Shown here piece after piece: positions 42,691 through 50,231 of a stretch of 64,000 nt of DNA. The stretch is taken from NCBI GenBank assembly GCA_036823195.1, contig DAISGI010000012.1:3238-67237 (forward strand). The letters are read 5' to 3'. A model generated the notes under the pieces. That model was not told where the DNA came from. It saw nothing but the letters and a program-made list of their open reading frames with translations, and ran no database searches. Positions within the stretch are counted from its first letter, which is position 1. Each line of letters starts with the position of its first letter. Origin of the DNA: UBA4874 sp002399435. GTDB lineage: Bacteria; Bacillota; Clostridia; Caldicoprobacterales; DTU083. The translations under genes and the position numbers were made by a program.

Positions 42691-44055
42691 TTACATGGTC
42701 AGGGAACCGTTTTTCGTATCAATGATCTGAAGGATATCCGCCTCTTCCCCTGTATTGGCGTCCAGATATACAATGAACCGGTTTCCTCCGTATTCCCCCT
42801 TGAATTCATAGCAGAAACGTTCGCTTTTGCTCTCCGTAGGAATAATGGCGGTTCGGGAGGAAGTAATCCTGAGATTGGGATGAATCCGCTTCCGCGCTTC
42901 TTCCATGGTCAGCTTCGGCTGCCCCGGATTTCGCGCTTTGTGGGCAATCAGATAGTTCCCTGCTTCAAAGCCAAAGATTTTTCCGTCGTCCAATCCTATT
43001 TTCACCTTGATCAGGTCGGGATACACGATGGTGCCCTTTTCCGCATAGGCAAAATTGATGGTGGACGTGCCGTCAAAATCCTGCTGATAAGTCGGAACCA
43101 TGCCATGGTACCCGTTTTCGTCCAGGAACTTTTTGGCCCGTTTTGTGGCCTCGTTGATGGAAAGGCCTGCACTGCCGGATGTATGGCTGCTGATCATCGT
43201 AACCACCTTTCCGCCCTTTTTGCTGACGGCTACATAAGCCGGCGATTTCGGATCTTCCCTGGTCCAGATGTTCACGCCCCAGGTGTCCAGCAGCCCATTG
43301 GAACTGTCCGACGTATTTTTTACCCTTGATACCCTGGCCTTTCCCACAAAGCTTACGGCAATGGCTTTTGCCTGCTCCTGGGTGATGGCGGCTCCCTTCA
43401 GGGCGGAGTCTCCTGCCCGCTCCGATGTCTCGGTAAACGGTCCGTCATAAATCAGCCTCGGATAATTGATTCCGGTTTTCTGTATCTCGGTAAACTGTTT
43501 GGTATAAAGATCATCCGACACCTTGTAAAAATCCGGATTCCTGTTTCTGATAAACTGTCCCCATCCGGATTTCTTTTCCATGGCCTCCCGGTTCAGTTCA
43601 CTCAGGTCCTGATTCAGACGGGCCGCGTTTTCACGGAGGGCTTTCAGATTTTTCATTTCCTCCGCGCTGATGGGCGTTCCATCGGAAACCTTTTGAACCA
43701 GGTAATAGGAATAATCCGATAACTGATTCAGATACTTTGACGTTTTGTCCAGGGCGACATGGGACACCGGCAATTGCCCCAGATCCGTCTGGGCAGCATC
43801 CGCCTGACGGCTGATTTCCGAGAGAAGCTTCCCATGCTGGTTCCCATCGTCACTGACCATAAGCTTATCCAGGGAGGATTCCACGCTTCCGACATTCCCC
43901 ACCAGCTCATAAAAGGACTTCTGATAGATGTTTTCCATATGAATCCGATACTGCTGATTCATCCGATATTGACTGAATCCCCACACCCCCGTCACGGTCA
44001 GGGCAACTGCCAGACCAACGGGCAGGATCCATTTTTCTTTTATTGGTACCGTCAT
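42691..44055 (-). CDS. ypeB: Germination protein YpeB
   Basis: 454-aa exported protein that stabilises and localises the cortex-lytic enzyme SleB in the dormant spore. An N-terminal helix (about 10-27) anchors it. Several PepSY-like repeats fill the C-terminal half (ITQEQAKAIAVSFVGK, SINEATKRAKKFLDENG, TMEEARKRIHPNL). The ATG at 44055 follows GGAGG. It is directly downstream of sleB (19-nt gap), so SleB and YpeB are made together, as in Bacillus. Confidence 0.95.
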   Translation of the reverse strand: MTVPIKEKWILPVGLAVALTVTGVWGFSQYRMNQQYRIHMENIYQKSFYELVGNVGSVESSLDKLMVSDDGNQHGKLLSEISRQADAAQTDLGQLPVSHVALDKTSKYLNQLSDYSYYLVQKVSDGTPISAEEMKNLKALRENAARLNQDLSELNREAMEKKSGWGQFIRNRNPDFYKVSDDLYTKQFTEIQKTGINYPRLIYDGPFTETSERAGDSALKGAAITQEQAKAIAVSFVGKARVSRVKNTSDSSNGLLDTWGVNIWTREDPKSPAYVAVSKKGGKVVTMISSHTSGSAGLSINEATKRAKKFLDENGYHGMVPTYQQDFDGTSTINFAYAEKGTIVYPDLIKVKIGLDDGKIFGFEAGNYLIAHKARNPGQPKLTMEEARKRIHPNLRITSSRTAIIPTESKSERFCYEFKGEYGGNRFIVYLDANTGEEADILQIIDTKNGSLTM

Positions 44056-44074
44056 AATTTTTCCTCCATTTCCA

Positions 44075-44545
44075 TCAGGTTGCAAACCTGTGCTTGCCGA
44101 TGGTGATATGAGTGGTTCGGCTCCATATCCAGGCGCTGGTGGATGTCGCAGGGTTGAAGTAATAAATGGCTCCATACGAAGGATCCCATCCATTCATGGC
44201 ATCCCTTGCAGCCCGGATGGATTCGCTGTCCGGCGTCAGGTTGATCTGCCCGTCTGTCACGCAGGTAAAGGCATGGGGCTGGTAAACCACGCCGGCGATG
44301 GTGTTGGGAAATTTGGGACTCTTGACCCGGTTCAGTATTACGGCAGCCACAGCAACCTTGCCGATATAGGGCTCGCCTCTCGCTTCACCGTGCACGACCT
44401 GCGCCAGAAGATACACATCATTGGAATTATCGCCTTTACCCGATACTGCCGGCTTTTCTTCCCGGAAGGATTCCAGAACCATTCCGGCACAAACATAAAT
44501 GGACAGCAGCAGGAAACATACCGCAAGCTTTTGTTTCTGATTCAT
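44075..44545 (-). CDS. sleB: Spore cortex-lytic enzyme SleB (catalytic domain only)
   Basis: 156-aa hydrolase with a signal peptide/anchor (about 6-22) and the Hydrolase_2 lytic transglycosylase domain (VVHGEARGEPYIGKVAVAAV with the catalytic Glu, to HRFAT). SleB of Bacillus is about 300 aa because it has an N-terminal peptidoglycan-binding domain; that domain is missing here, as in many clostridial forms, so targeting may rely on YpeB. Operon: sleB-ypeB. Confidence 0.92.
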   Translation of the reverse strand: MNQKQKLAVCFLLLSIYVCAGMVLESFREEKPAVSGKGDNSNDVYLLAQVVHGEARGEPYIGKVAVAAVILNRVKSPKFPNTIAGVVYQPHAFTCVTDGQINLTPDSESIRAARDAMNGWDPSYGAIYYFNPATSTSAWIWSRTTHITIGKHRFAT

Positions 44546-44662
44546 ATTTTTCTTCCTTTCTTTGCAAAGCCTCGGTATTATTTTCCGTTAACCAAAATAG
44601 GATATACGAGTTAAAAGTTTCCTTTTTTCCCAAACGTGGTGCTGTACTGCTGCACCTTGCCC

Positions 44663-44709
44663 AAAAAAACAGGAACTACCGAAAAATAAATCTCTCCGGC
44701 AGTTCCTGT
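44663..44709 (-). terminator. Terminator of spoIIR
   Basis: Minus-strand hairpin with 13-nt arms (ACAGGAACT-g-CCG / CGG-t-AGTTCCTGT), one mismatch, then TTTTTTT. It lies about 40 nt after the spoIIR stop, following the 21-bp duplication. Confidence 0.9.
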
Positions 44710-44710
44710 C

Positions 44711-44752
44711 TGTATTTGGACAGGAAATCCTTGTATTTGGACAGGAGATTTA
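44711..44752. repeat. 21-bp tandem duplication at the spoIIR stop
   Basis: 44711-44731 and 44732-44752 match at about 18 of 21 positions (TGTATTTGGACAGGA shared). The spoIIR stop codon (44750-44752) falls in the last bases of the second unit. Confidence 0.85.
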
Positions 44753-45469
44753 GGAGAACAGATGAGCGGCCCATGCCTGGACACTCTTCCACCATTCCAC
44801 CACCTTAAATGTATAGACAACCCTTGTCGCGGACTCCTGCTCCGGTCCGGCCGGATCCATTTCCCCGGCAGTCTTTCCCGGCTCCCGCCGGACTTCGCTG
44901 TCCGAGGCAGACTCCTGCTGAACTTTGCTTTTAAGGGCGATCTCCTTCGCCTCCCCTTCCGGTTTCCCTGCCTCCTCTGCGGGTCTCTTTGCCACACCGC
45001 CGGACACATCCACAAAACAAAGGGGAGGGAACATCACACACCACCAGTTTGCTCCGGTTCCTTTTCCAATCACAATACGAAGGGCTTCATAGCTTCCCGC
45101 GGGATATACCACATCCCCGTATGCCTTCGTTGGAAACGGGAATATTCCAAGCTGCATCCGGACCGGATAATCGTATCCGGATCTTTGGATCTCTGCCCGG
45201 GCGATGGACGCCATTTCGTCCAGGTTTTTCCGGATTACTTCCCTGGCCTGACTCATGGAACGCGTTTCCTGAAATGTTTTCCCAAAAGACAGAAGAAGCT
45301 GGTCCCGGATCCGCAGCTTCAGGGCCTGATCCTCCGGCGAATCGCTGTTGGCAATCACATGCAGCCGGATCAGGTCGTCCCTTTCCGGTGTCTGATCCCT
45401 GCCGGACCAGGTAAAGGAAAAGGCAATCACAACCACCATCACCAAAGAGATCCAAACGTGCTTCTTCAT
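44750..45469 (-). CDS. spoIIR: Stage II sporulation protein R
   Basis: 239-aa forespore-made secreted signal that activates the SpoIIGA protease in the mother-cell membrane, which then processes pro-sigma-E. N-terminal signal helix (about 3-22); the SpoIIR core is recognisable by IRLHVIANSDSPEDQALKLR (20 residues) and GANWWCVMFPPLCFVDVS. A Lys/Glu-rich linker then leads to a C-terminal tail. The ATG at 45469 is preferred because the G-run lies 10 nt upstream. It has its own terminator. Confidence 0.96.
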   Translation of the reverse strand: MKKHVWISLVMVVVIAFSFTWSGRDQTPERDDLIRLHVIANSDSPEDQALKLRIRDQLLLSFGKTFQETRSMSQAREVIRKNLDEMASIARAEIQRSGYDYPVRMQLGIFPFPTKAYGDVVYPAGSYEALRIVIGKGTGANWWCVMFPPLCFVDVSGGVAKRPAEEAGKPEGEAKEIALKSKVQQESASDSEVRREPGKTAGEMDPAGPEQESATRVVYTFKVVEWWKSVQAWAAHLFS

Positions 45470-45536
45470 AACAACCATACCCCCGTAATCAAATCATTTT
45501 CATTTAGGAGTATTGACGGATTACAGAAGTTTATAC

Positions 45537-46430
45537 CTATACAGATGGCAAAATCTCTACCCCTTGCCCCAAAGTTTCCACCAGATACACCTGGAATGTT
45601 TGCACGCAGTGTCTCTTCAGCTTTTCCGATGCACTCTGCGCCTGTCCGTAATCCGGAAAGACACCAAACACCGTGGGGCCGCTTCCGCTCATACTGCTGG
45701 CGACAGCGCCTGCTTTCCGGAGTGCCTGACGGATCTCACGGATTTCCGGATGCTGAGCCCGGGTGACCGGCTCCAGAACATTTGCCGTTCCCCTGGGAAA
45801 ACCGGCAAAATCCGCCGCCTGCAGACTGTCATAAGCCTTTTTCCAGTCGGGATGTCCGGTCCCGCTCTCCATCGTCCATGCCTCATAAACCGAAGCAGTG
45901 GATACCCCAAAGGGCGGCTTGACCAGTACCAGCCAGATCCCTTCCAGCGGAGACAGAGGCGTCAGCTTGTCCCCAATTCCGCGGGCCAATGCCGTTCCTC
46001 CCGAAATGCAGAACGGAACATCCGCACCCAGCCTGCTTCCAAGCTGCCGCAGCCTTTCCTCCGGCAGGTTAAGATCCCAGAGGGCATTCAGCCCAACCAG
46101 CACCGCCGCCGCATCCGAGCTGCCACCGGCCAGACCGGCGGCGGCCGGAATCCTCTTGCGGATTGTTATCTCCACACCGGCATCCACTCCGCAGCTTTCC
46201 CGGATCTGCTCCGCCGCCCTTACCGCCAGATTATCCCCGTTCCGGGGAATACCCTGCAAATCGCCGACAATCCGGACGTCTTTCCCTTTTTCGGTCAGGA
46301 TGAGTTCATCCCAAAGCCCTATGGACTGCAGGAGCATCTCCACTTCATGATATCCGTCGGGTCGCCGGCCGGTTACATCCAGGGTCCAGTTGATTTTCCC
46401 GGGGGCCCTGAGCCTGATCTTCCGCGTCAA
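45537..46430 (-). CDS. ispE: 4-diphosphocytidyl-2-C-methyl-D-erythritol kinase
   Basis: 297-aa GHMP kinase of the MEP isoprenoid pathway. It shows APGKINWTLDV at the N-terminus and the ATP loop IPAAAGLAGGSSDAAAVL, with C-terminal SGSGPTVFG. The TTG start follows AAGGA. In B. subtilis ispE is directly followed by purR; here it is followed by spoIIR and the 20-kb block. Confidence 0.96.
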   Translation of the reverse strand: MTRKIRLRAPGKINWTLDVTGRRPDGYHEVEMLLQSIGLWDELILTEKGKDVRIVGDLQGIPRNGDNLAVRAAEQIRESCGVDAGVEITIRKRIPAAAGLAGGSSDAAAVLVGLNALWDLNLPEERLRQLGSRLGADVPFCISGGTALARGIGDKLTPLSPLEGIWLVLVKPPFGVSTASVYEAWTMESGTGHPDWKKAYDSLQAADFAGFPRGTANVLEPVTRAQHPEIREIRQALRKAGAVASSMSGSGPTVFGVFPDYGQAQSASEKLKRHCVQTFQVYLVETLGQGVEILPSV

Positions 46431-46570
46431 TCCGATCTTCCTTTCTTTTTTTCACCTTGATGCTATTATAACGCAAAGCGTTCTTCCTGCAAAAGCCCGT
46501 TTTCCCCTTTGCCAAAACAAAACCTGCCGAAAAAATCAAAAGAAAAAATTGTAAAAAGAAAAATTGCCAA

Positions 46571-46609
46571 AAGAAAAACTGTGGAAAAACCGCACCATTT
46601 TTTCCACAG
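46571..46609 (-). terminator. Terminator of sipL
   Basis: Minus-strand hairpin CTGTGGAAAAA / TTTTTCCACAG (11 bp, 9-nt loop) followed by TTTTTCTTTT. Starts 36 nt after the sipL stop. Confidence 0.88.
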
Positions 46610-46644
46610 CTGTCAGGCATGGAAAGTCCGGGATCCCGGTACCA

Positions 46645-48219
46645 TCACACCACAGAGCTTTCCAGCCTTTTGAAAATCATCAGCTTCGTCCCCGGAACCA
46701 GTTCGGATTCCTCCTCTGTCGTTTCATTGTACTTCAGGATATCGGAAATGGTGGTATTGTATTTCTTTGCAACATTCCAGAGATTATCGCCTGGCTGAAC
46801 AAAATAAATGTAGATTCCCGGCGTCCCGGCGGACGCATTTTCCGCTTCCTCGGCTCCGATGATGATTTCCTTTTCTATGGTACGCGTTACACTGGCTTTC
46901 AGGAGAACAGCAGCCTTCAGCTCCACCTCGTCCTGTGCCAGCAAAGTCGCTTCCGTATGCTCCGTGACCGCCTCACTCCGGCATTCCATGCTGCTGTCGA
47001 TATCCTCCATGGCAAGGGTATGCTGAAAAGGAACATCCTCACGGAAGCTTCCGATCATCCGGGCGGATTCATTGGTCTGATAAACCACCTGGACGGACAG
47101 AACCCCTTCCAGCAGAACCTTTCCATCCTCCGTCCTTTCCCCGGTAATGGACGGTCTGCCATCCACATACAAAATCTTTCTGGCCTTTGGCACTCCTTCA
47201 GGAAAGGTGATGCTTTCCTTTATCGTTGTCTGTTCCTGGGTTTCTCCCGCAAATTGCTGCAGTTTGATCTTCCGTTTCTCCAGCTCCATGGGAACAGAAG
47301 GGCTGTAGGCATCCAAAAGAATCTCATCTTCCTGCGTTTCAAATACCTGCACCTCCAGATTGAGAATCAGTTCCACATCGATGATCCGCAGCTCGTTGTT
47401 GATGTTCTCCCGCGGATCCGTATAAAACTCGGAAACCGTTACCTCCGCCGTGCAGTCCATACCCTGATACGCACCCGGAATGTCCACGTTATGACTGAAC
47501 GGAATGCTCTGCTCCAGGAACTGGACCGGATCCTCCTCATCGTCACAAAGATAGAGCAGATTCAGGTCCACATCGCCATGAACCACAACTTTATTGTCTA
47601 CTGCCTTTTTTTCCTGAATCTGTACCCTTGCCTCCTTCCGTAAAATCTTCTGGATGGATGGCATGGAATCGGAAAGCTCCAGGTCTTCCCGCACCATAGT
47701 CTGCGCATTCCCGGCTTCCCCGCTTACTGAGGTGCGGATATGATCCGTCAGTGCCTCCACATCCGTGAGATTGGTAAAGCCCTGAACGGCATCCAGTTCC
47801 ATGACCTGGCTGACCCGGCCGTACAGATTCAGAACAGCTTTTACAGTGATCCTTCTTCCCGAAACCAGCTCATAATCGATGTGCTCCACATCCAGTTGGA
47901 GCCGGGAAGTCATCCCGGGCTGAACGCCGGCCATTTCAAGATACTGGGTAAATCCGATTTCAGCATCCACGGCATCCACTGCGGCGTCCTCCCCTTCCGG
48001 GATGTACAGGGCGTCATAGCGCAGGATCCCTTCCACCATGATCTTATCCTGAATGACTTCATGACTGTTAATGATTGCATCACAGCTTATATCCAATATC
48101 CGCGCCACCGGTTCCCTGGAATCCGGTACATTTATTTCGCCTTCCACCAGCGCCTGGGATGATTCCTCACCAACTACCTGGCTCAGTTTCATCAAATTCC
48201 TACTGCATTCGATTGCCAA
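46645..48219 (-). CDS. sipL: SipL-type spore morphogenesis protein (DUF3794-LysM)
   Basis: 524-aa protein with tandem DUF3794 (SipL/SPOCS) domains over most of its length and a C-terminal LysM domain (about 470-515, YFVQPGDNLWNVAKKYNTTI). In Clostridioides difficile SipL binds SpoIVA and anchors the coat to the forespore surface; it functionally replaces Bacillus SpoVID. The start is TTG behind GGAGGGGGAG. It stands between veg and ispE, with a terminator after it. Confidence 0.9.
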   Translation of the reverse strand: MAIECSRNLMKLSQVVGEESSQALVEGEINVPDSREPVARILDISCDAIINSHEVIQDKIMVEGILRYDALYIPEGEDAAVDAVDAEIGFTQYLEMAGVQPGMTSRLQLDVEHIDYELVSGRRITVKAVLNLYGRVSQVMELDAVQGFTNLTDVEALTDHIRTSVSGEAGNAQTMVREDLELSDSMPSIQKILRKEARVQIQEKKAVDNKVVVHGDVDLNLLYLCDDEEDPVQFLEQSIPFSHNVDIPGAYQGMDCTAEVTVSEFYTDPRENINNELRIIDVELILNLEVQVFETQEDEILLDAYSPSVPMELEKRKIKLQQFAGETQEQTTIKESITFPEGVPKARKILYVDGRPSITGERTEDGKVLLEGVLSVQVVYQTNESARMIGSFREDVPFQHTLAMEDIDSSMECRSEAVTEHTEATLLAQDEVELKAAVLLKASVTRTIEKEIIIGAEEAENASAGTPGIYIYFVQPGDNLWNVAKKYNTTISDILKYNETTEEESELVPGTKLMIFKRLESSVV

Positions 48220-48311
48220 TGTTGCTCCCCCTCCTCTGATCCTTATTTGTCCATAAAAATTTCATACTATATCATATAAGGGGGAAACGATAATTATGCG
48301 ATAATTATGAT

Positions 48312-48343
48312 AAAAAAAGAAGGCTTGAACGCCTTCATTTTTT
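48312..48343. terminator. Bidirectional-looking terminator of veg
   Basis: GAAGGC (48319-48324) and GCCTTC (48331-48336) close a 6-nt loop, with T-runs on both strands. It follows the veg stop by about 20 nt; only minus-strand genes are near, so the plus-strand capacity is probably unused. Confidence 0.8.
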
Positions 48344-48359
48344 AAGCTGCCCGTTTGCG

Positions 48360-48662
48360 TCAGCTGACACAAATTTTTTCATTGCTGCTGCATACCGTGA
48401 GCTCCACATTGGAGGTCAGAAGGTCCGAATAAGTATAGGAAAGGGTTTGCACGGATTTTTTGTTGACATCCACCTCCACCGTAAAAATATTGCCATAGGT
48501 GTCTACAATAACGCCTTCCCTTACGTATGTCTTCTTTCGTCCCCGGTTTGCCTTCAACCTGACCTTTTGTCCTCTGTTGGATTCCACAGCTTCCCGGACC
48601 CTGGACAAAGCTTCCGCATTGATCACATCTTCACATCCCATCCGCTTATCAATCATTTGCAT
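48360..48662 (-). CDS. veg: Veg protein
   Basis: 100-aa small protein of the Veg family, with an SH3-like beta-barrel core (GQKVRLKANRGRKKTYVREG, then VIVDTYGNIFTVEVD). In B. subtilis Veg is highly expressed and stimulates biofilm matrix genes. It is followed by sipL. GGTGGCGG lies 8 nt before the ATG. In B. subtilis ksgA-yabG-veg-sspF is the order; yabG and sspF are absent here. Confidence 0.95.
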   Translation of the reverse strand: MQMIDKRMGCEDVINAEALSRVREAVESNRGQKVRLKANRGRKKTYVREGVIVDTYGNIFTVEVDVNKKSVQTLSYTYSDLLTSNVELTVCSSNEKICVS

Positions 48663-48685
48663 TAGTTTGTCCGTCCGCCACCAAA

Positions 48686-49009
48686 TTATTCTTCGGACTC
48701 CGGATCCTCCTCCAGGTCCGGATCCTCCTCTTCAAAAATCCGATCCTCTTCCTCTTCGGAAAAATCATCCCAGTGGTCGTCCCGGGACTCCTCTATATCC
48801 GGATCTTCCTTCTCCTTCTCTTTTCTGCATTGATAACACATCTCTTCCCCGGCTTTTATAATATGTTCGCCGCACTCCGGGCAAATATCATATTCCTCTT
48901 CCTCCTTGCTCCGAAGCGCCTTGCCCACCTCCTTCCGGCAGATCCCGCACAATACATCGGTATCCCGGATATAATTCAGATTACAGCGCGGACATTTCTT
49001 ATAAGCCAT
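48686..49009 (-). CDS. Double zinc-ribbon protein with acidic tail
   Basis: 107-aa protein with eight cysteines in four CxxC pairs: C6/C9, C21/C24, C43/C46 and C58/C61. These form two consecutive zinc ribbons (CPRC...CGIC and CPEC...CYQC). The last 45 residues are almost entirely acidic (DPDIEESRDDHW, FSEEEEDRIFEEEDPDLEED). I do not recognise a characterised family. The gene sits between spo0A and veg, 23 nt from veg. The combination suggests an RNA- or nucleoprotein-related adaptor; this is inference. Confidence 0.8.
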   Translation of the reverse strand: MAYKKCPRCNLNYIRDTDVLCGICRKEVGKALRSKEEEEYDICPECGEHIIKAGEEMCYQCRKEKEKEDPDIEESRDDHWDDFSEEEEDRIFEEEDPDLEEDPESEE

Positions 49010-49096
49010 CCCGTCATCCCTCCAAAACGCATCGATTTTACTTTATCAGATATTATATACCCAATTTCATAAAATAAAACCGATCCAAAAAAGATT

Positions 49097-49876
49097 TCAG
49101 GCGGTCTGTTCCATGGACAGTTTATCGGCAATCAATGCGATGAATTCCCCGTTGGTTGGCTTGTCATTCTTATCATAGACCTTATAGCCAAAGAGCTGGT
49201 TGATATTTTCCACCCGGCCGCGGTTCCAGGCGACATCAATGGAATGACGGATGGCGCGTTCCACCTTGCTGGGGGTAGTATTGAACTTTCTGGCAATGCC
49301 CGGATACAGTTCCTTGGTGATCCGATTGATGACATCGTTATCCTCCACAACCATTTTGATTGCCTCCCTCAGAAAATGGTACCCTTTGATATGGGCAGGA
49401 ATCCCAATGGTCAGAAAGATGTCCGTGATTTTCTCTTCAATGTTTTTCCGGGGAGACTGCGGTGCAGACGGAAATACCTTTCGGCTCTGCTGGGACGGTT
49501 CTCCGGACAATGCCCGGATGCGGCTCAGAATCATTTCAAAATCAAATGGTTTGATCATGTAATATCTGGCGCCCAGCTCAATGGCTTTCCGGATCAGATC
49601 CTCCTGCCCCACGGCGGACAGGCAGATGATGGCAGGCAGATGTTCCGGATCGCTTTGGCTGAGATGCTCCAATACCCCGAGGCCATCCATCTTCGGCATA
49701 ATCATATCCAACAATACGACGTCAGGCAAAGTGTTTCGAATTATCTCTTCCCCCTTGATGCCATCCCCCGCCATTCCCACCACTTCCATATCCTCCTGCA
49801 TGCCGATATAGGATGCCATGATCTCCCTGATGTGGGGATTGTCATCGACCACTACCACTCTCGTCTTTGTTGACAT
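49097..49876 (-). CDS. spo0A: Master sporulation regulator Spo0A
   Basis: 259-aa response regulator. The receiver domain (1-125) has the acidic pair VVDDN, the phospho-Asp in DVVLLDMIMPKMDG and the conserved Lys in MIKPFDF. The C-terminal DNA-binding domain (about 150-259) carries the recognition region TPSKVERAIRHSIDVAWNRG. It responds to phosphorelay or direct kinases and controls abrB, spoIIE and others visible here. GGAGG precedes the ATG. It usually follows spoIVB beside recN; here spoIVB is absent and it is next to veg. Confidence 0.98.
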   Translation of the reverse strand: MSTKTRVVVVDDNPHIREIMASYIGMQEDMEVVGMAGDGIKGEEIIRNTLPDVVLLDMIMPKMDGLGVLEHLSQSDPEHLPAIICLSAVGQEDLIRKAIELGARYYMIKPFDFEMILSRIRALSGEPSQQSRKVFPSAPQSPRKNIEEKITDIFLTIGIPAHIKGYHFLREAIKMVVEDNDVINRITKELYPGIARKFNTTPSKVERAIRHSIDVAWNRGRVENINQLFGYKVYDKNDKPTNGEFIALIADKLSMEQTA

Positions 49877-50231
49877 TTCTTCTCCTCCTCATTCGTTGAT
49901 CGCACCGCAAAACGGATACCGTCCTCAGAAAAAACCGCGACAGGCCCGGCTGCATGGAATAATGTCTCCGGTTCCGGTATCCTGTGATGCAGGCGATGTT
50001 GTTATGCAGCATTGCAGTTCCGTAGAATTTTCCTTTGATAACAACATTCTTCAACATCTGACTGGTTTTGCATGAAATCGTCCTTTATTGTCGAACGCTG
50101 TAAATTATAGTAATATATGTTAATTCTACTTTTCTTATTTTACCACATCTCTGCCCATTATGAAAGGCAATATTTCATAAAATTTTTGTTTCTACCCTTT
50201 TTCCGGTTTTTCCTTTTTGCTTTTTCTTCTT
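49877..50231 (-). other. spo0A upstream region
   Basis: 355 bp without a gene. It contains a 0A box and -10 at 50089-50109 and an AAAGGAAAA element at about 50029-50037 that matches the sigma-H -35, but with only a poor GCAAT in place of GAAT downstream. No terminator for the upstream gene is obvious. Confidence 0.5.
50089..50109 (-). promoter_or_regulatory. Spo0A box adjacent to a spo0A -10
   Basis: On the minus strand a TATAAT (50109-50104) is followed after 8 bp by TTCGACA (50095-50089), the exact reverse of the 0A core TGTCGAA. A box just downstream of a vegetative -10 would repress that promoter when Spo0A~P accumulates, as at the B. subtilis spo0A Pv promoter. No clear -35 was found. 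Confidence 0.55.
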
